DNA from: an uncultured Caldimonas sp.
GTDB lineage: Bacteria > Pseudomonadota > Gammaproteobacteria > Burkholderiales > Burkholderiaceae
Direction: 5' to 3'
Length of the DNA stretch: 64,000 nucleotides
Assembly: GCF_946480305.1 (NCBI RefSeq)
Contig: NZ_CAMLJQ010000014.1
Coordinates: forward strand, 33,821 to 97,820
In this document: positions 55,196 to 63,945 of the stretch, one piece after another
Layout: each line of letters begins with the position of its first letter
Position numbering within the stretch: position 1 is the first letter of the stretch
The notes under the pieces: generated by a model
Databases searched by the model: none
The model's input: only the letters and a program-made list of their open reading frames with translations
Told to the model about the DNA's origin: nothing
Made by a program: the position numbers and the translations under genes

Positions 55196-56450
55196 GGCCG
55201 TGCGCGGCCTGGCGACCTGGGCCCTGCAATTCACCCCCCGTGTCGCCATCGTCGACGCAGCCGTCGTGATGGAAGTCGAAGCCAGCCTGCGCCTGTTTGG
55301 CGGCAAGCGCGCCTTGCGCGAGCGCGTGCGCGACGAAGCGGCCGAGCTCGGCACCGCGCAGGTGAGCTGGGCACCTACCAGCCTCGCGGCCTTGGCCTTT
55401 GCGCGTGCCGGCGTCGAAAACGGCTTTGCCCGCCCCTTGCAGGAAGGCCTCGACCGCTTGCCGATGGACGTGCTCTCCGCCGTCGCACCACACCGCGCCA
55501 CGCTCGCACGGCTGGGCTGCAAGACCTTGGGCGACATCCGCCGCCTGCCTCGTGGCGGCGTCAGCCGCCGCTTCGACAAGGAGCTGCTCACAGCGCTGGA
55601 CCAGGCCTACGGCCTGCGCCCCGAGACCCACCGCTGGGAAGTGCTGCCCGAGACCTTCAAAGCCCGGCTGGAACTGATGTCGCGCGTCGAGCTGGCCCCG
55701 GCCCTGATGTTCGGCGCCCGCCGCCTGCTGCTGCAGATGTGCGGCTGGCTGGCCGCCCGCCATTGCGGCACTTCGGCCTTCACGTTGAGGTGGGCCCACG
55801 ACGCGATGCGAGCAAAGTCCGCCGGTGACGGTGGCGAGCTGACCATCCGCACCGGCGAGCCAACCAGGAATGTCGATCACCTGTCGCGCGTGCTCAACGA
55901 ACACTTGGCCAAGACCGAGCTGCTCGCCCCCGTCGGCGACCTAGAGCTGGAAGCCATCGAGGTTCGCTCGCTGGAAGAGTCCAGCGCCTCGCTGCTGCCC
56001 GACACGCAGCAGCAAGGCGAGTCGCTGCGCGAGGTGCTGGAGCGCATTGCCGCCCGCCTCGGACCCGAGCGCGTGCTGCGCCCGGTGATGAGCGAAGACC
56101 ACCGGCTCGAATGGATGCAGTTCTGGCAACCCGCGTCTTGCAAACCACCGCGAGAACGTGCTGCATGCGATGGTCTCCCGCAGCCCACCTGGGTGCTGCC
56201 GCAGCCACTGAAGCTGGCCACACAAGGGCACCGCCCGATGTACCAGGGCGCGCTGCACCTGCTCGCCGGCCCGCACCGCATCGAGGGCGGCTGGTGGCAC
56301 CGCATCGACACGCCGGCCGGCGCCGAGACCGCTCATGTGCAGCGCGACTATTACGTCGCGCTGAGCGAGCATGCCGGCGTCTTGTGGGTGTTCCAGGAAC
56401 GCCTGGCCGACGACGACACCGCGTGGTACCTCCACGGTGTCTTCGCATGA
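55119..56450 (+). CDS. imuB: ImuB (catalytically dead Y-family polymerase)
   Basis: A 443-residue Y-family-like protein with a GTG start (55119 or 55125). MYWAALLLDLPCDDAS opens the fold, VMEVEASLRLFGGKRAL is the palm region, and LGCKTLGDIRRLPRGGVSRRF is the helix-hairpin-helix. The catalytic acidic residues normal for Y-family polymerases are missing, as in all ImuB proteins, which serve as hubs that bind DnaE2, ImuA and the beta clamp. The C-terminus (HVQRDYYVALSEHAGVLWVFQER) is the usual ImuB tail. Confidence 0.9.
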   Translation: MTVRWLLMYWAALLLDLPCDDASTPEAVRGLATWALQFTPRVAIVDAAVVMEVEASLRLFGGKRALRERVRDEAAELGTAQVSWAPTSLAALAFARAGVENGFARPLQEGLDRLPMDVLSAVAPHRATLARLGCKTLGDIRRLPRGGVSRRFDKELLTALDQAYGLRPETHRWEVLPETFKARLELMSRVELAPALMFGARRLLLQMCGWLAARHCGTSAFTLRWAHDAMRAKSAGDGGELTIRTGEPTRNVDHLSRVLNEHLAKTELLAPVGDLELEAIEVRSLEESSASLLPDTQQQGESLREVLERIAARLGPERVLRPVMSEDHRLEWMQFWQPASCKPPRERAACDGLPQPTWVLPQPLKLATQGHRPMYQGALHLLAGPHRIEGGWWHRIDTPAGAETAHVQRDYYVALSEHAGVLWVFQERLADDDTAWYLHGVFA

Positions 56451-56460
56451 GGGACGCGCG

Positions 56461-59400
56461 ATGTCGAGCATCCTTCCCGCGTACGCCGAGCTGCGCTGTG
56501 TCACCAACTTCTCGTTCCTGAAAGGAGCGAGCCGTCCTGAGGAATTGGTCGAGCGCGCCAAATCGCTTGGCTACACCGGACTCGCCGTCACCGACGAGTG
56601 CTCGATGGCGGGCGTCGTGCGGGCGCACGCGGCGGCCAAGGAGCACCAACTGCCGCTGCTGATCGGCTCGCAGTTCAAGGTCGACGATGCACCGTTCACC
56701 CTGGTCGCGATCGCGCAGAACCTGAACGGCTACGGCAACCTGTGCGAGTTCATCACCAAACTGCGGCGCGCCTCCCAGAAAGGCACCTACCGGCTGAGCC
56801 TGGCGCAAATCACCCCGCCCGAACTCGGCGACTGCCTGATCCTGGTCGCCCCGGATCGCGGCACGCCATTGGATGACCTGGTCAAGGTGGCGCGTTGGAT
56901 GCTGACCGGCTACAGCGGGCGCTGCTGGCTGACGGTGGAACTGCTGCGGCAGATTGACGACGAGATCTGGCTGTCGCGGCTGCGTGAGGTCAGCGAGTTG
57001 ACCGCCATCCCGCTGGTGGCCACCGGCGACGTGCACATGCATGTGCGCTCGCGCAAGGCGCTGCAGGATGTGATGACGGCCACGCGCATCGGCAAGCCGT
57101 TGACCGAATGCGGGCTGGCGCTGCAGCGCAATGCCGAGCGGCATTTGCGCACCCGGCTGCGCCTGTCGATGACCTACCCCGCCGATTTGCTGGCGGAGAC
57201 GGTGCGCATCGCCGGGCTGTGCGAGTTCAGCCTCGATGAGCTGCGCTACCAGTACCCGTCGGAGGTGGTGCCGGAGCACGAGACGCCGTCGTCCTACCTG
57301 CGCCGGCTCACCTACGAGGGTGCAGGCCGACGCTGGCCGAACGGCATGCCGGCCAAGGTGCAGGCGCAGATCGAGCACGAGCTGGAGCTGATCGCGGAGC
57401 TGCAGTATGAGCACTACTTCCTGACGGTGGCCGACATCGTCAACTTCGCGCGTTCACAGCACATCCTCTGCCAGGGTCGCGGCAGCGCGGCCAACTCGGT
57501 GGTCTGCTACTGCCTGGGTGTCACCGAGGTCGACCCGGCACGCATGAGCGTCTTGTTCGAGCGCTTCATCAGCAAGGAGCGCAACGAGCCGCCGGATATC
57601 GATGTCGACTTTGAGCACGAGCGGCGCGAGGAAGTGATCCAGTACCTCTACAACAAGTATGGGCGCGATCGGGCGGCGCTGACCGCGACAGTGATCTCGT
57701 ACCGGCCCAAGAGCGCGATCCGCGATGTAGGCAAGGCGCTCGGCTTCGACCTCGAGACAGTCGACCGGCTCGCCAAAGGCCACATGTGGTTCGACGGCCG
57801 CAAGGTGATGCCCCAGCGTCTGCAGGAGGCCGGCTTGTCGATCGACGACCTGGCGGTGCAGCAGCTGCTGACGCTCACGGATCAGCTGATCGGCTTCCCA
57901 CGGCATTTGTCTCAGCACGTTGGTGGCTTCGTGCTGACCAAGGGACCGCTCAAGCGCATGGTGCCGATCGAGAACGCGTCGATGGAAGACCGCACGGTGA
58001 TCGAGTGGGACAAGGACGACCTCGATGCGCTCGGGCTGCTCAAGGTCGACGTGCTCGCGCTGGGCATGCTGACGGCGATCCGCAAGTCGCTGGAGTTCAT
58101 TGGGCGGCGCAAGGGGTATCAGTTCGAGATGCAGGACATCCCGGCGGAGGATCGGAAGACCTACGACATGATCTGCAAGGCGGACACGGTCGGTGTGTTC
58201 CAGATCGAGTCCCGGGCGCAGCAAGGGATGCTGCCGCGCATGCAGCCACGGTGCTTCTATGACCTGGTGATCGAAGTCGCGATCGTGCGGCCGGGGCCGA
58301 TTCAGGGCGGCATGGTGCATCCCTACCTGAACCGGCGGCAGGGGAAGGAGCCGGTGACTTATCCGAGCGAGGCTCTCAAGGAAGCGCTGGGACGCACGCT
58401 CGGTGTGCCGGTGTTCCAGGAGCAGGTGATGCAGATCGCGATCCTCGCGGCTGGGTTCACGCCGGGTGAGGCTGATGGCCTCAGGCGCTCGATGGCGGCG
58501 TGGAAGCGCAAGGGCGGGCTGGACAAGTACTACTCAAAGATCGTCGGCGGCATGACCGACCGCGGCTACGCGAAGGAGTTCGCCGAGCAGATCTTCCAGC
58601 AGATCCATGGGTTCTCGGAGTACGGGTTCCCCGAGAGCCATGCGGCGAGTTTTGCGCTGCTGGTCTATGCGTCGTGCTGGATCAAGTGCCACCACCCGGC
58701 CGAGTTCCTCGCAGCGATGCTCAACAGCCAGCCGCTGGGCTTCTACACCGCGAGCCAGCTCGTGCAGGACGCCAAGCGCCATGGCGTCGAGGTGCGGCCG
58801 GTGGACGTGATGGCGAGCGATTGGGACTGCACGCTGGAAGGACTGCCGCATCCGCCTGCGGTGCGACTGGGGATGCGGCAGATCAGTGGGCTGAGACAGG
58901 ACTCGGCGCAGCGCATTGTGGAAGCACGGCGAGAGACGCCGTTCGACGGTGCGGAGGACCTGGCTCGCCGCGCGGAGCTGAATCAGCAGGAGATGACGCT
59001 GCTGGCGGCGGCCGATGCGTTGATGAGCTTGTCGGGGCATCGACGGCAACAGGTGTGGGATGCCGCTGCACAGCGCTCGACGCCGAGGTTGCTGAAAGAT
59101 GCGCCGGTCAACGAAGACTGCCTGGAGCTGCCAGAGGCACCGGAAGGTGAGGAGATCGTCTGGGACTATGCGTCAACCGGGCTCACTCTGCGTCGGCATC
59201 CGCTGGCATTGCTGCGGCCGCTGTTGCGCCAGCGCAGGCTGATGTCGGCGCAGGAACTGCAGGACCTGCCGAATGGACGCTTGGTACGTGCGTGCGGCAT
59301 CGTGACGCTTCGGCAGCAGCCGGACACGGCGAACGGGACGATCTTCGTCTCGTTGGAGGACGAGACCGGGACAGTGCAGGTGATTTGCTGGAAGCGCATC

Positions 59401-59559
59401 CGAGAGCGGCAGCGCGCGGAGTTGCTGCATTCACGACTGCTGGCGGTGTACGGGACGTGGCAGCGAGAAGGCGAGGTGCGCAATTTGATCGCGGGGCGAC
59501 TGGAAGACCTCACACCTCTGCTGGGGAGACTGAATACGGAGAGTCGGGACTTCCACTGA
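56461..59559 (+). CDS. dnaE2: Error-prone DNA polymerase DnaE2 (ImuC)
   Basis: A 1032-residue C-family polymerase. The PHP domain starts at AELRCVTNFSFLKGASRPEEL (residues 8-29). The palm has the catalytic PDIDVDFEHERREEVIQYLY near 377 and QHVGGFVLTKGP near 487. The fingers have FQIESRAQQGMLPRM near 580. A helix-hairpin-helix (about 830-865) and an OB-fold (about 940-985, ending VICWKR) complete it. The absence of the DnaE1 C-terminal tail and the imuA-imuB context identify DnaE2. It does error-prone gap filling after DNA damage. ATG 56461 is 10 bp after the imuB stop. Confidence 0.93.
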   Translation: MSSILPAYAELRCVTNFSFLKGASRPEELVERAKSLGYTGLAVTDECSMAGVVRAHAAAKEHQLPLLIGSQFKVDDAPFTLVAIAQNLNGYGNLCEFITKLRRASQKGTYRLSLAQITPPELGDCLILVAPDRGTPLDDLVKVARWMLTGYSGRCWLTVELLRQIDDEIWLSRLREVSELTAIPLVATGDVHMHVRSRKALQDVMTATRIGKPLTECGLALQRNAERHLRTRLRLSMTYPADLLAETVRIAGLCEFSLDELRYQYPSEVVPEHETPSSYLRRLTYEGAGRRWPNGMPAKVQAQIEHELELIAELQYEHYFLTVADIVNFARSQHILCQGRGSAANSVVCYCLGVTEVDPARMSVLFERFISKERNEPPDIDVDFEHERREEVIQYLYNKYGRDRAALTATVISYRPKSAIRDVGKALGFDLETVDRLAKGHMWFDGRKVMPQRLQEAGLSIDDLAVQQLLTLTDQLIGFPRHLSQHVGGFVLTKGPLKRMVPIENASMEDRTVIEWDKDDLDALGLLKVDVLALGMLTAIRKSLEFIGRRKGYQFEMQDIPAEDRKTYDMICKADTVGVFQIESRAQQGMLPRMQPRCFYDLVIEVAIVRPGPIQGGMVHPYLNRRQGKEPVTYPSEALKEALGRTLGVPVFQEQVMQIAILAAGFTPGEADGLRRSMAAWKRKGGLDKYYSKIVGGMTDRGYAKEFAEQIFQQIHGFSEYGFPESHAASFALLVYASCWIKCHHPAEFLAAMLNSQPLGFYTASQLVQDAKRHGVEVRPVDVMASDWDCTLEGLPHPPAVRLGMRQISGLRQDSAQRIVEARRETPFDGAEDLARRAELNQQEMTLLAAADALMSLSGHRRQQVWDAAAQRSTPRLLKDAPVNEDCLELPEAPEGEEIVWDYASTGLTLRRHPLALLRPLLRQRRLMSAQELQDLPNGRLVRACGIVTLRQQPDTANGTIFVSLEDETGTVQVICWKRIRERQRAELLHSRLLAVYGTWQREGEVRNLIAGRLEDLTPLLGRLNTESRDFH

Positions 59560-59703
59560 CACATTCCCGCCACCATCGAACATCGCAACTCCCGGAACTT
59601 TTGCACGCACGCACATCGGTCGTCGAAGCACAAATTCTCGTGTTCTGCGCGACTGCAGAACTAGCGCGTTGACGAGCCAAACCCGCCTGATATCTTCCCC
59701 GCG

Positions 59704-59979
59704 ATGGATGCACCGACCGAAAGCAACAACGACCGACTTCGAGCGCTCGTCGCGACACTCGATCTGCCGCAGGCCGTGCTGTTGACGATCTTCAACCGTG
59801 GGCTCGGAGCGCGCGCTTGCACTGCCAGCGTCTGGCGAGGCTGGCTGGAGCCTTCCCACTCGCCGAGGTTCGTATCCCTCGATGACGAGATGTGGCAGCA
59901 CGCACAGCGGCAGTTTGATCAGCTGGCTCGGACGCCAAAGCCGAATGCCCCGTCCCAAAGCAATCTGATCGACGCGTAG
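59704..59979 (+). CDS. Small hypothetical protein
   Basis: A 91-residue soluble protein. Helices include NNDRLRALVATLDLPQAVLLTIFNRGLG and MWQHAQRQFDQLAR, with a short Trp-rich middle (SVWRGWLEPSHSPRFV). The compact blocks and sensible residue composition suggest a true gene, but I do not recognise a family. It lies 144 bp downstream of dnaE2 in the same direction. Confidence 0.5.
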   Translation: MDAPTESNNDRLRALVATLDLPQAVLLTIFNRGLGARACTASVWRGWLEPSHSPRFVSLDDEMWQHAQRQFDQLARTPKPNAPSQSNLIDA

Positions 59980-60456
59980 GGGCAAGAGAGCTGCGGATCA
60001 AGCATCGCCCGCGCTCAGCATTGCCCGACATGTGAGACTGCGAACTCTGCGCTAGCCGCATGCGAGTCACTGTTCGCTGTGGACGATGCCTGACGGTCAA
60101 CTTCGCAGCGTATGCGGTCAGTAGTTCTCAGACCGCGAGATCACGGTGTCGGCCACGTCGCGGTCATTGACGCAATCCGCCAGGCGCCGGGTGGCTGACC
60201 GGTCCTGGAGGTACAGCTGACCTTGCCCGGTGCCCGCGGGCAAAGTTGCCCGACCTACCGCTGACCGATGGCGCGAACTGGCGGAGCCGACCCGTAGCTG
60301 ACTCTGCCAGGGCAACGAAGCGGACGTTGCTACACAACCCAGTTGCTCCCATCCATCGGACGATAGGTATAGACGTCAATGCAACCGACGCAAATTCATC
60401 AGCGCCAGAGCGCGGCGGAGGCGTTGATGCAAGCTTGATGCTTTGGTTAGCGCGGC
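59980..60456. other. 477-bp gap without a clear gene
   Basis: No frame is convincing. A minus-strand frame (60118-60219) reads GQLYLQDRSATRRLADCVNDRDVADTVISRSENY in two halves with natural-looking composition; it may be the tail of a decayed gene. Nothing else seen. Confidence 0.3.
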
Positions 60457-60816
60457 TCACTGGCCAAATTCCGGATAGGCATGCCGAACGCAAAGCGCCA
60501 TGCCTTTAAGCGCCCTATCCTCGCAACCTTGCCATATGCATTGCTGCGTGTCGCAGCCCCCATGATGCCGCTCAAGGTACTTCAAACGAATGGGTTTGTC
60601 GTCGAAGGATTCCCACCGGAACGGATCTGGAATCTTGATCGCTTGTGCGCCCCGTTGCATGTGATCAACGTGCCAGTACGTGCCGCACTCTGGGCACACA
60701 AACAATCGAGCATCAGAACGCTGACGGAGAAAGCGAAGCTGCCTGGGCGAGATGAACTCGGCCTGTTCATCGTCGCCGCAGTTCACGATCTCCTCGAGTT
60801 GTTGACAGCCGCACAT
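60457..60816 (-). CDS. Cys-rich putative zinc-binding protein
   Basis: A 119-residue protein starting at ATG 60816 (MCGCQQLEEIVNC). It has a C-P-E-C zinc-knuckle-like block (LFVCPECGTYWHVDHM) near residue 52. A second cluster, HHGGCDTQQCIWQGCEDRALKGMALCVRH, shows C-x4-C and C-x2-H spacing near the C-terminus. Two small zinc sites are likely. The longer frame upstream of this ATG looks non-coding. No family recognised. Its role in the element is unknown; it might be an immunity or adaptor protein of the accessory region. Confidence 0.6.
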   Translation of the reverse strand: MCGCQQLEEIVNCGDDEQAEFISPRQLRFLRQRSDARLFVCPECGTYWHVDHMQRGAQAIKIPDPFRWESFDDKPIRLKYLERHHGGCDTQQCIWQGCEDRALKGMALCVRHAYPEFGQ

Positions 60817-61233
60817 GTTCTGAGCGATCGGTTCATATGGACTGGCATTGTGCCGTGTCACACCTATGCGCGGAGGCCCTTCGTCTCCACCGAGATCTCC
60901 CGCCGGCCAAGCCACGAGCACACTGGAGCAAGCGCCGCACGCTGCGCACAAATGCCTCCTTTGACAATCCCTGCAATCTGCCGGATTGCGAGAGAAACCC
61001 GATGCCCGGTGGAGCGAAATGCTGTGTCGCCTTAGTTTGAGCAGACAAGTACCTTGTTGTGGTGGCACGACCAATGGCCACTCTCGAGCGAAGCCCTGGC
61101 CGCCCGCTTCTGACCGGCAGCAAACCAAGCCACCACATGGCTGAACTGCCGAGCTGGGGAGGAGGCATTGCTCCGCGATAGTCCTGCGGTGCGACAAAGG
61201 CGAAGGGAGAGCGGAGGTCGGGCTGCGAGATGG
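60817..61233. other. 417-bp gap between two minus-strand genes
   Basis: No supported gene. The stretch presumably holds the promoter for the Cys-rich gene. A plus-strand frame ending near 61038 (NPCNLPDCERNPMPGGAKCC) has Cys spacing like the zinc cluster of the neighbouring minus-strand gene, but the rest of that frame is not protein-like. Confidence 0.3.
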
Positions 61234-61749
61234 TTAGCCGCCATTTTGCGGCACGGCCTTGGTCTGCAATACCGTACCTTCGTTATCACCAACTACAACC
61301 TCCGAGAAGAACGGACAGATCGCCGCAGCTCGTGCCAACTGGTCCAGCGCAGCTTCCGAGAATTTAAACGAACGGTCGAAGACGACCACGCGAGGCTTCT
61401 CTTCAGAGAGCGTCGCCTCGACCAGCCAGAAATCACCTTCGCCACACCCGTCGTTCCGGCCGTACTCTGCTAGTACTTGGAGCATCGCTGTATAGGCCTG
61501 TTCACGTGCGGGGTGTCGCACGCCAGAAGATACAAGGACAAACTCGTTGTACGCATCGATAAACGTGGGGACTTCCTCCAGCAGTTTCCAACGGCCGAAG
61601 GAATCGGCGAGCAACTCGACCGCCAACTCGCTGTTCAGCTCGGTCTCACCATCGAGCCACGGGCACTCGTCCAAAAGGTACTCGGCAAAGCCCGAGGCAA
61701 TCTCTCGTGAGAATGACCACTGTTGTAGGAACGATGCGACGGGTGGCAT
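61234..61749 (-). CDS. Hypothetical soluble protein
   Basis: A 171-residue cytoplasmic protein starting at ATG 61749. Blocks include ELNSELAVELLADSFGRWKLL, VPTFIDAYNEFVLVSSGVRH and GDFWLVEATLSEEKPRVVVF then FSEAALDQLARAAAICPFF. Alternating helices and strands and a balanced composition argue for a real gene. Small acidic proteins like this are frequent as orphan immunity genes in such islands, but I cannot assign a family. Confidence 0.55.
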   Translation of the reverse strand: MPPVASFLQQWSFSREIASGFAEYLLDECPWLDGETELNSELAVELLADSFGRWKLLEEVPTFIDAYNEFVLVSSGVRHPAREQAYTAMLQVLAEYGRNDGCGEGDFWLVEATLSEEKPRVVVFDRSFKFSEAALDQLARAAAICPFFSEVVVGDNEGTVLQTKAVPQNGG

Positions 61750-61927
61750 GTTGGCAATTTTGAAAAGGAATCATTCTGCCGCGTCACACCTACCTATCGC
61801 CGAGTCCGTACGGAGGTCCCCAGGGTAAGAGTTCCCCCTCGGACCGGTCGGGGTGGTCGCTCTCGAAGACGGCTATGTGGCGCGGGATTCAGGTGGTGGT
61901 TCCGGCCAGAAGCGGACATCGGCACGA

Positions 61928-62031
61928 GATCGAGCCGGCGGGGTGCTCTGCTCCGCTCATGTCCCCCGCGGCGGGCTAAGCCCGCCGCTCCTCCTTTACT
62001 TCGCTCCGCAGAACACCCCGCCGGCTCGATC
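61928..62031 (-). ncRNA. Structured hairpin element, copy 1
   Basis: Outer arms 61928-61950 and 62009-62031 are 23-base inverted repeats with one mismatch, which on the minus strand is a G-U pair. An inner 9-bp perfect stem (61968-61976 with 61980-61988) has a TAA loop. Between the stems, on the minus strand, lie AGCGAAGTAAAGGAGGA (before the inner stem) and GGGGGACATGAGCGGAG (after it). Both are shared with copy 2, while the stems differ. The first holds a ribosome-binding-site-like AAAGGAGGA and the second an ATG. Structured RNA or a single-stranded DNA site are both possible. Confidence 0.6.
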
Positions 62032-62076
62032 CACGACCGCCCGTTGTTCGCCACCCCGAAGACAGCGAGCGGCTCC

Positions 62077-62180
62077 AGCCAAGGGGGCCGGGTGGCCGAC
62101 GCAGTGAAGTAAAGGAGGAGGGATGGGCGTTGACCATCCCGGGGGACATGAGCGGAGTTGGCCACCCGGTCCCCTTGGCT
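62077..62180 (+). ncRNA. Structured hairpin element, copy 2
   Basis: The divergent partner of copy 1, 45 bp away. Outer arms 62077-62097 and 62160-62180 are 21-base inverted repeats with one mismatch, again a G-U pair in the sense given by this strand. The inner stem is GGGATGG (62120-62126) with CCATCCC (62134-62140). The unpaired AGTGAAGTAAAGGAGGA and GGGGGACATGAGCGGAG match copy 1 in position and sequence, although both stems have different sequences. The same total length (104 bases) underlines the relation. Confidence 0.6.
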
Positions 62181-62181
62181 C

Positions 62182-62384
62182 ACGCAAGACTCACGGACGA
62201 GGGACTGCAACGGGTCGAGAGTGCCAGCCCACGCCGAGCGCAACCGGTCGTTTGAAGCTTGGACGACGTTCTTCGCGATGAGCGCGCAGTATTCGAGGTG
62301 AAGCGGCCACACGACGAACGGGTCGTCGAATGGCCGGTGGCAACCGCAGCTGTCGATCAGCAGGTCAGCGGCGAGTGACTCACA
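62182..62384 (-). pseudogene. Decayed coding fragment upstream of hairpins
   Basis: A minus-strand frame open from 62384 reads LLIDSCGCHRPFDDPFVVWPL then HLEYCALIAKNVVQASNDRL and RSAWAGTLDPLQSLV before entering the hairpin region. A C-x-C/H start and helix-like rest look like a true protein, but no start is visible and a stop precedes it. Family unknown. Confidence 0.3.
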
Positions 62385-62451
62385 TCAGTCTGAACCAGTC
62401 CAGGACCATCTGGAATGGCCTAAGTCACCCGTGCACGAAGAGATTGTGGGA

Positions 62452-63765
62452 CTACGCGTCGACCCGATTGACGCTTCTCGCAGCAGACCCACGACGATCA
62501 CTTGTTATGGAACGAGCAGGCGTCGAAGTTGACAAGAACTCGCCTGCATCCCTGAGCTGATCCAGGTAATCCGCCCATACCTGCAGCATCGAACGCCGCT
62601 GCTGCAAGAACTGCGTCCGGTTGTAGGCTCGACCGAGAGAGTCCTTGACTGCATGCGCTAGCTGGGCCTCGATCACAGCTTCATCAATGTCCAGCCGCTC
62701 GGCGAGAAGGGTGCGCGCCATTGCTCGAAAACCGTGCCCGGTCATCTCATCCTTCGGAAACCCCATGCGCCGCAATGCAGACAAGACGGCGTTGTCGCTC
62801 ATAGGACGCTCGCCTGTACGGAGACTTGGAAATACATACTTGCCATGGCCCGTGACCGGATACAGGTCCTTTAGTACCTCAACTGCCTGCCTGGATAGCG
62901 GAACCAGATGGGGCAGTCCGCTTGCCTTCTGCTGCTTGGTCCGCTTGATGCGTTCCGAAGGAATAGCCCACTCGGCAGCATCGAGGTCGAACTCCCTCCA
63001 CTCCGCCTTACGCAGCTCACCGGGTCGAACAAAGACCAAAGGCGCAAGCTGTAAAGCCGCCCGCGTGACGGTTTGACCACGATAGTCGTGAATCGCGCGA
63101 AGCAGCTCACCGACGCGCGTCGGGTCCGTAATCGCCGGCATATGTTCGACAAGAACTGGCTTGAGAGCACCTTTGAGATCAGCCGACGGGTCCCGCTGTG
63201 CTCGACCAGTTGCTATGGCATACCGGAAAACTTGACCACAGCACTGGAGAGCGCGATGCGCGGTTTCGATCGCCCCTCGCGCCTCGATACGTCGCAGCGC
63301 TTGAAGGAGCAAGGGGGCGGCGACCTCGGCCACAGGTGCAGCACCTACCAAGGGGAAGATGTCGTGCTCCAGGCGCGTCAGGGTTCTCGCGGCATGGCTC
63401 TCACTGACCTTCATTGCGTGGACGTGGGAATGCCACTCTCTGGCAACAGCTTCGAAGCTGTTCTCTGCGTTGACCGCCCGGCTCGCCCGAACTGCCTTTC
63501 GCGCAATTGAGGGGTCAACGCCAGCAACCAGAAGTCGTCTTGCCTCGTCCCTCTTCGCGCGGGCATCTTTTAGCCCCACTTCGGGGTATGCCCCAAGAGC
63601 CAGACGCTTCTCTTTCCCGGCAAAACGGAACTTCCACCGCCACAGCCTTCCACCGGCAGGCGAGACTTCAAGGTACAGCCCACCCCCGTCGAAGAAGCGG
63701 AGAGGCTTTTCCGCGGGTTTTATACGTCTCAGCGCCGCGTCGGTCAGGTTGTTTGTTGTGGGCAT
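62452..63765 (-). CDS. int: P4-type tyrosine integrase
   Basis: A 437-residue site-specific recombinase. The DUF4102-type arm-binding N-terminus reads LTDAALRRIKPAEKPLRFFDGGGLYLEV and RLALGAYPEVGLKDARAKRDEARRLL. The core-binding domain is at about 105-200. The catalytic residues are R247 (VRPGELRKAEW), H344 and R347 (TGHGFRAMAR), H371 (LAHAVKD) and the nucleophile Y381 (GRAYNRT). All are present, so it should be active. It inserts and excises the element at ssrA. ATG 63765 was chosen because the conserved arm-binding domain begins there; the longer frame reaches toward ssrA. It lies 180 bp from the ssrA 3' end. Confidence 0.92.
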   Translation of the reverse strand: MPTTNNLTDAALRRIKPAEKPLRFFDGGGLYLEVSPAGGRLWRWKFRFAGKEKRLALGAYPEVGLKDARAKRDEARRLLVAGVDPSIARKAVRASRAVNAENSFEAVAREWHSHVHAMKVSESHAARTLTRLEHDIFPLVGAAPVAEVAAPLLLQALRRIEARGAIETAHRALQCCGQVFRYAIATGRAQRDPSADLKGALKPVLVEHMPAITDPTRVGELLRAIHDYRGQTVTRAALQLAPLVFVRPGELRKAEWREFDLDAAEWAIPSERIKRTKQQKASGLPHLVPLSRQAVEVLKDLYPVTGHGKYVFPSLRTGERPMSDNAVLSALRRMGFPKDEMTGHGFRAMARTLLAERLDIDEAVIEAQLAHAVKDSLGRAYNRTQFLQQRRSMLQVWADYLDQLRDAGEFLSTSTPARSITSDRRGSAARSVNRVDA

Positions 63766-63879
63766 GCGTATAGCCTGAATCTGGGGGCATCGGCATTCAG
63801 CCAACGATCGGATGCCCCCAATGATGCCCCCACGCAGCCGCGGATTCAACTGGAACAACCCAGAGCAACCTGGAAAGCA

Positions 63880-63914
63880 AGAAACCCTAGACCGTTGATT
63901 TGTCTAGGGTTTCT
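63880..63914 (-). terminator. 13-bp inverted repeat between int and ssrA
   Basis: Arms 63880-63892 and 63902-63914 are perfect 13-base reverse complements with a nine-base loop, followed on the minus strand by TGCTTTCC. It stands 31 bp after the ssrA end and would terminate ssrA transcription before int. It could also be a recombination-protein site near the att junction. Confidence 0.5.
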
Positions 63915-63918
63915 GGAC

Positions 63919-63938
63919 GTCCATAGAATTTTATGGAC
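63919..63938. repeat. Short palindrome next to att junction
   Basis: GTCCATA (63919-63925) and TATGGAC (63932-63938) are perfect inverted repeats with a six-base spacer, eight bases from the ssrA 3' end. The position fits a core or accessory binding site for the integrase or an excision factor. Confidence 0.35.
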
Positions 63939-63945
63939 CGTTTGT

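Larger units (their letters stand above)
61750..62451. other. 702-bp noncoding stretch with two hairpin elements
   Basis: Between a hypothetical gene and the integrase end. It holds two structured repeats (61928-62031 and 62077-62180) listed separately and a short decayed coding fragment (62182-62384). It probably includes regulatory or replication/transfer-related DNA near the element end. Confidence 0.5.

Noticed and set aside
60837..61040. Plus-strand frame with zinc-finger-like Cys spacing
   Set aside because: Only the last 20 residues look protein-like; the rest is random, and it lies in the promoter region of the minus-strand Cys-rich gene.
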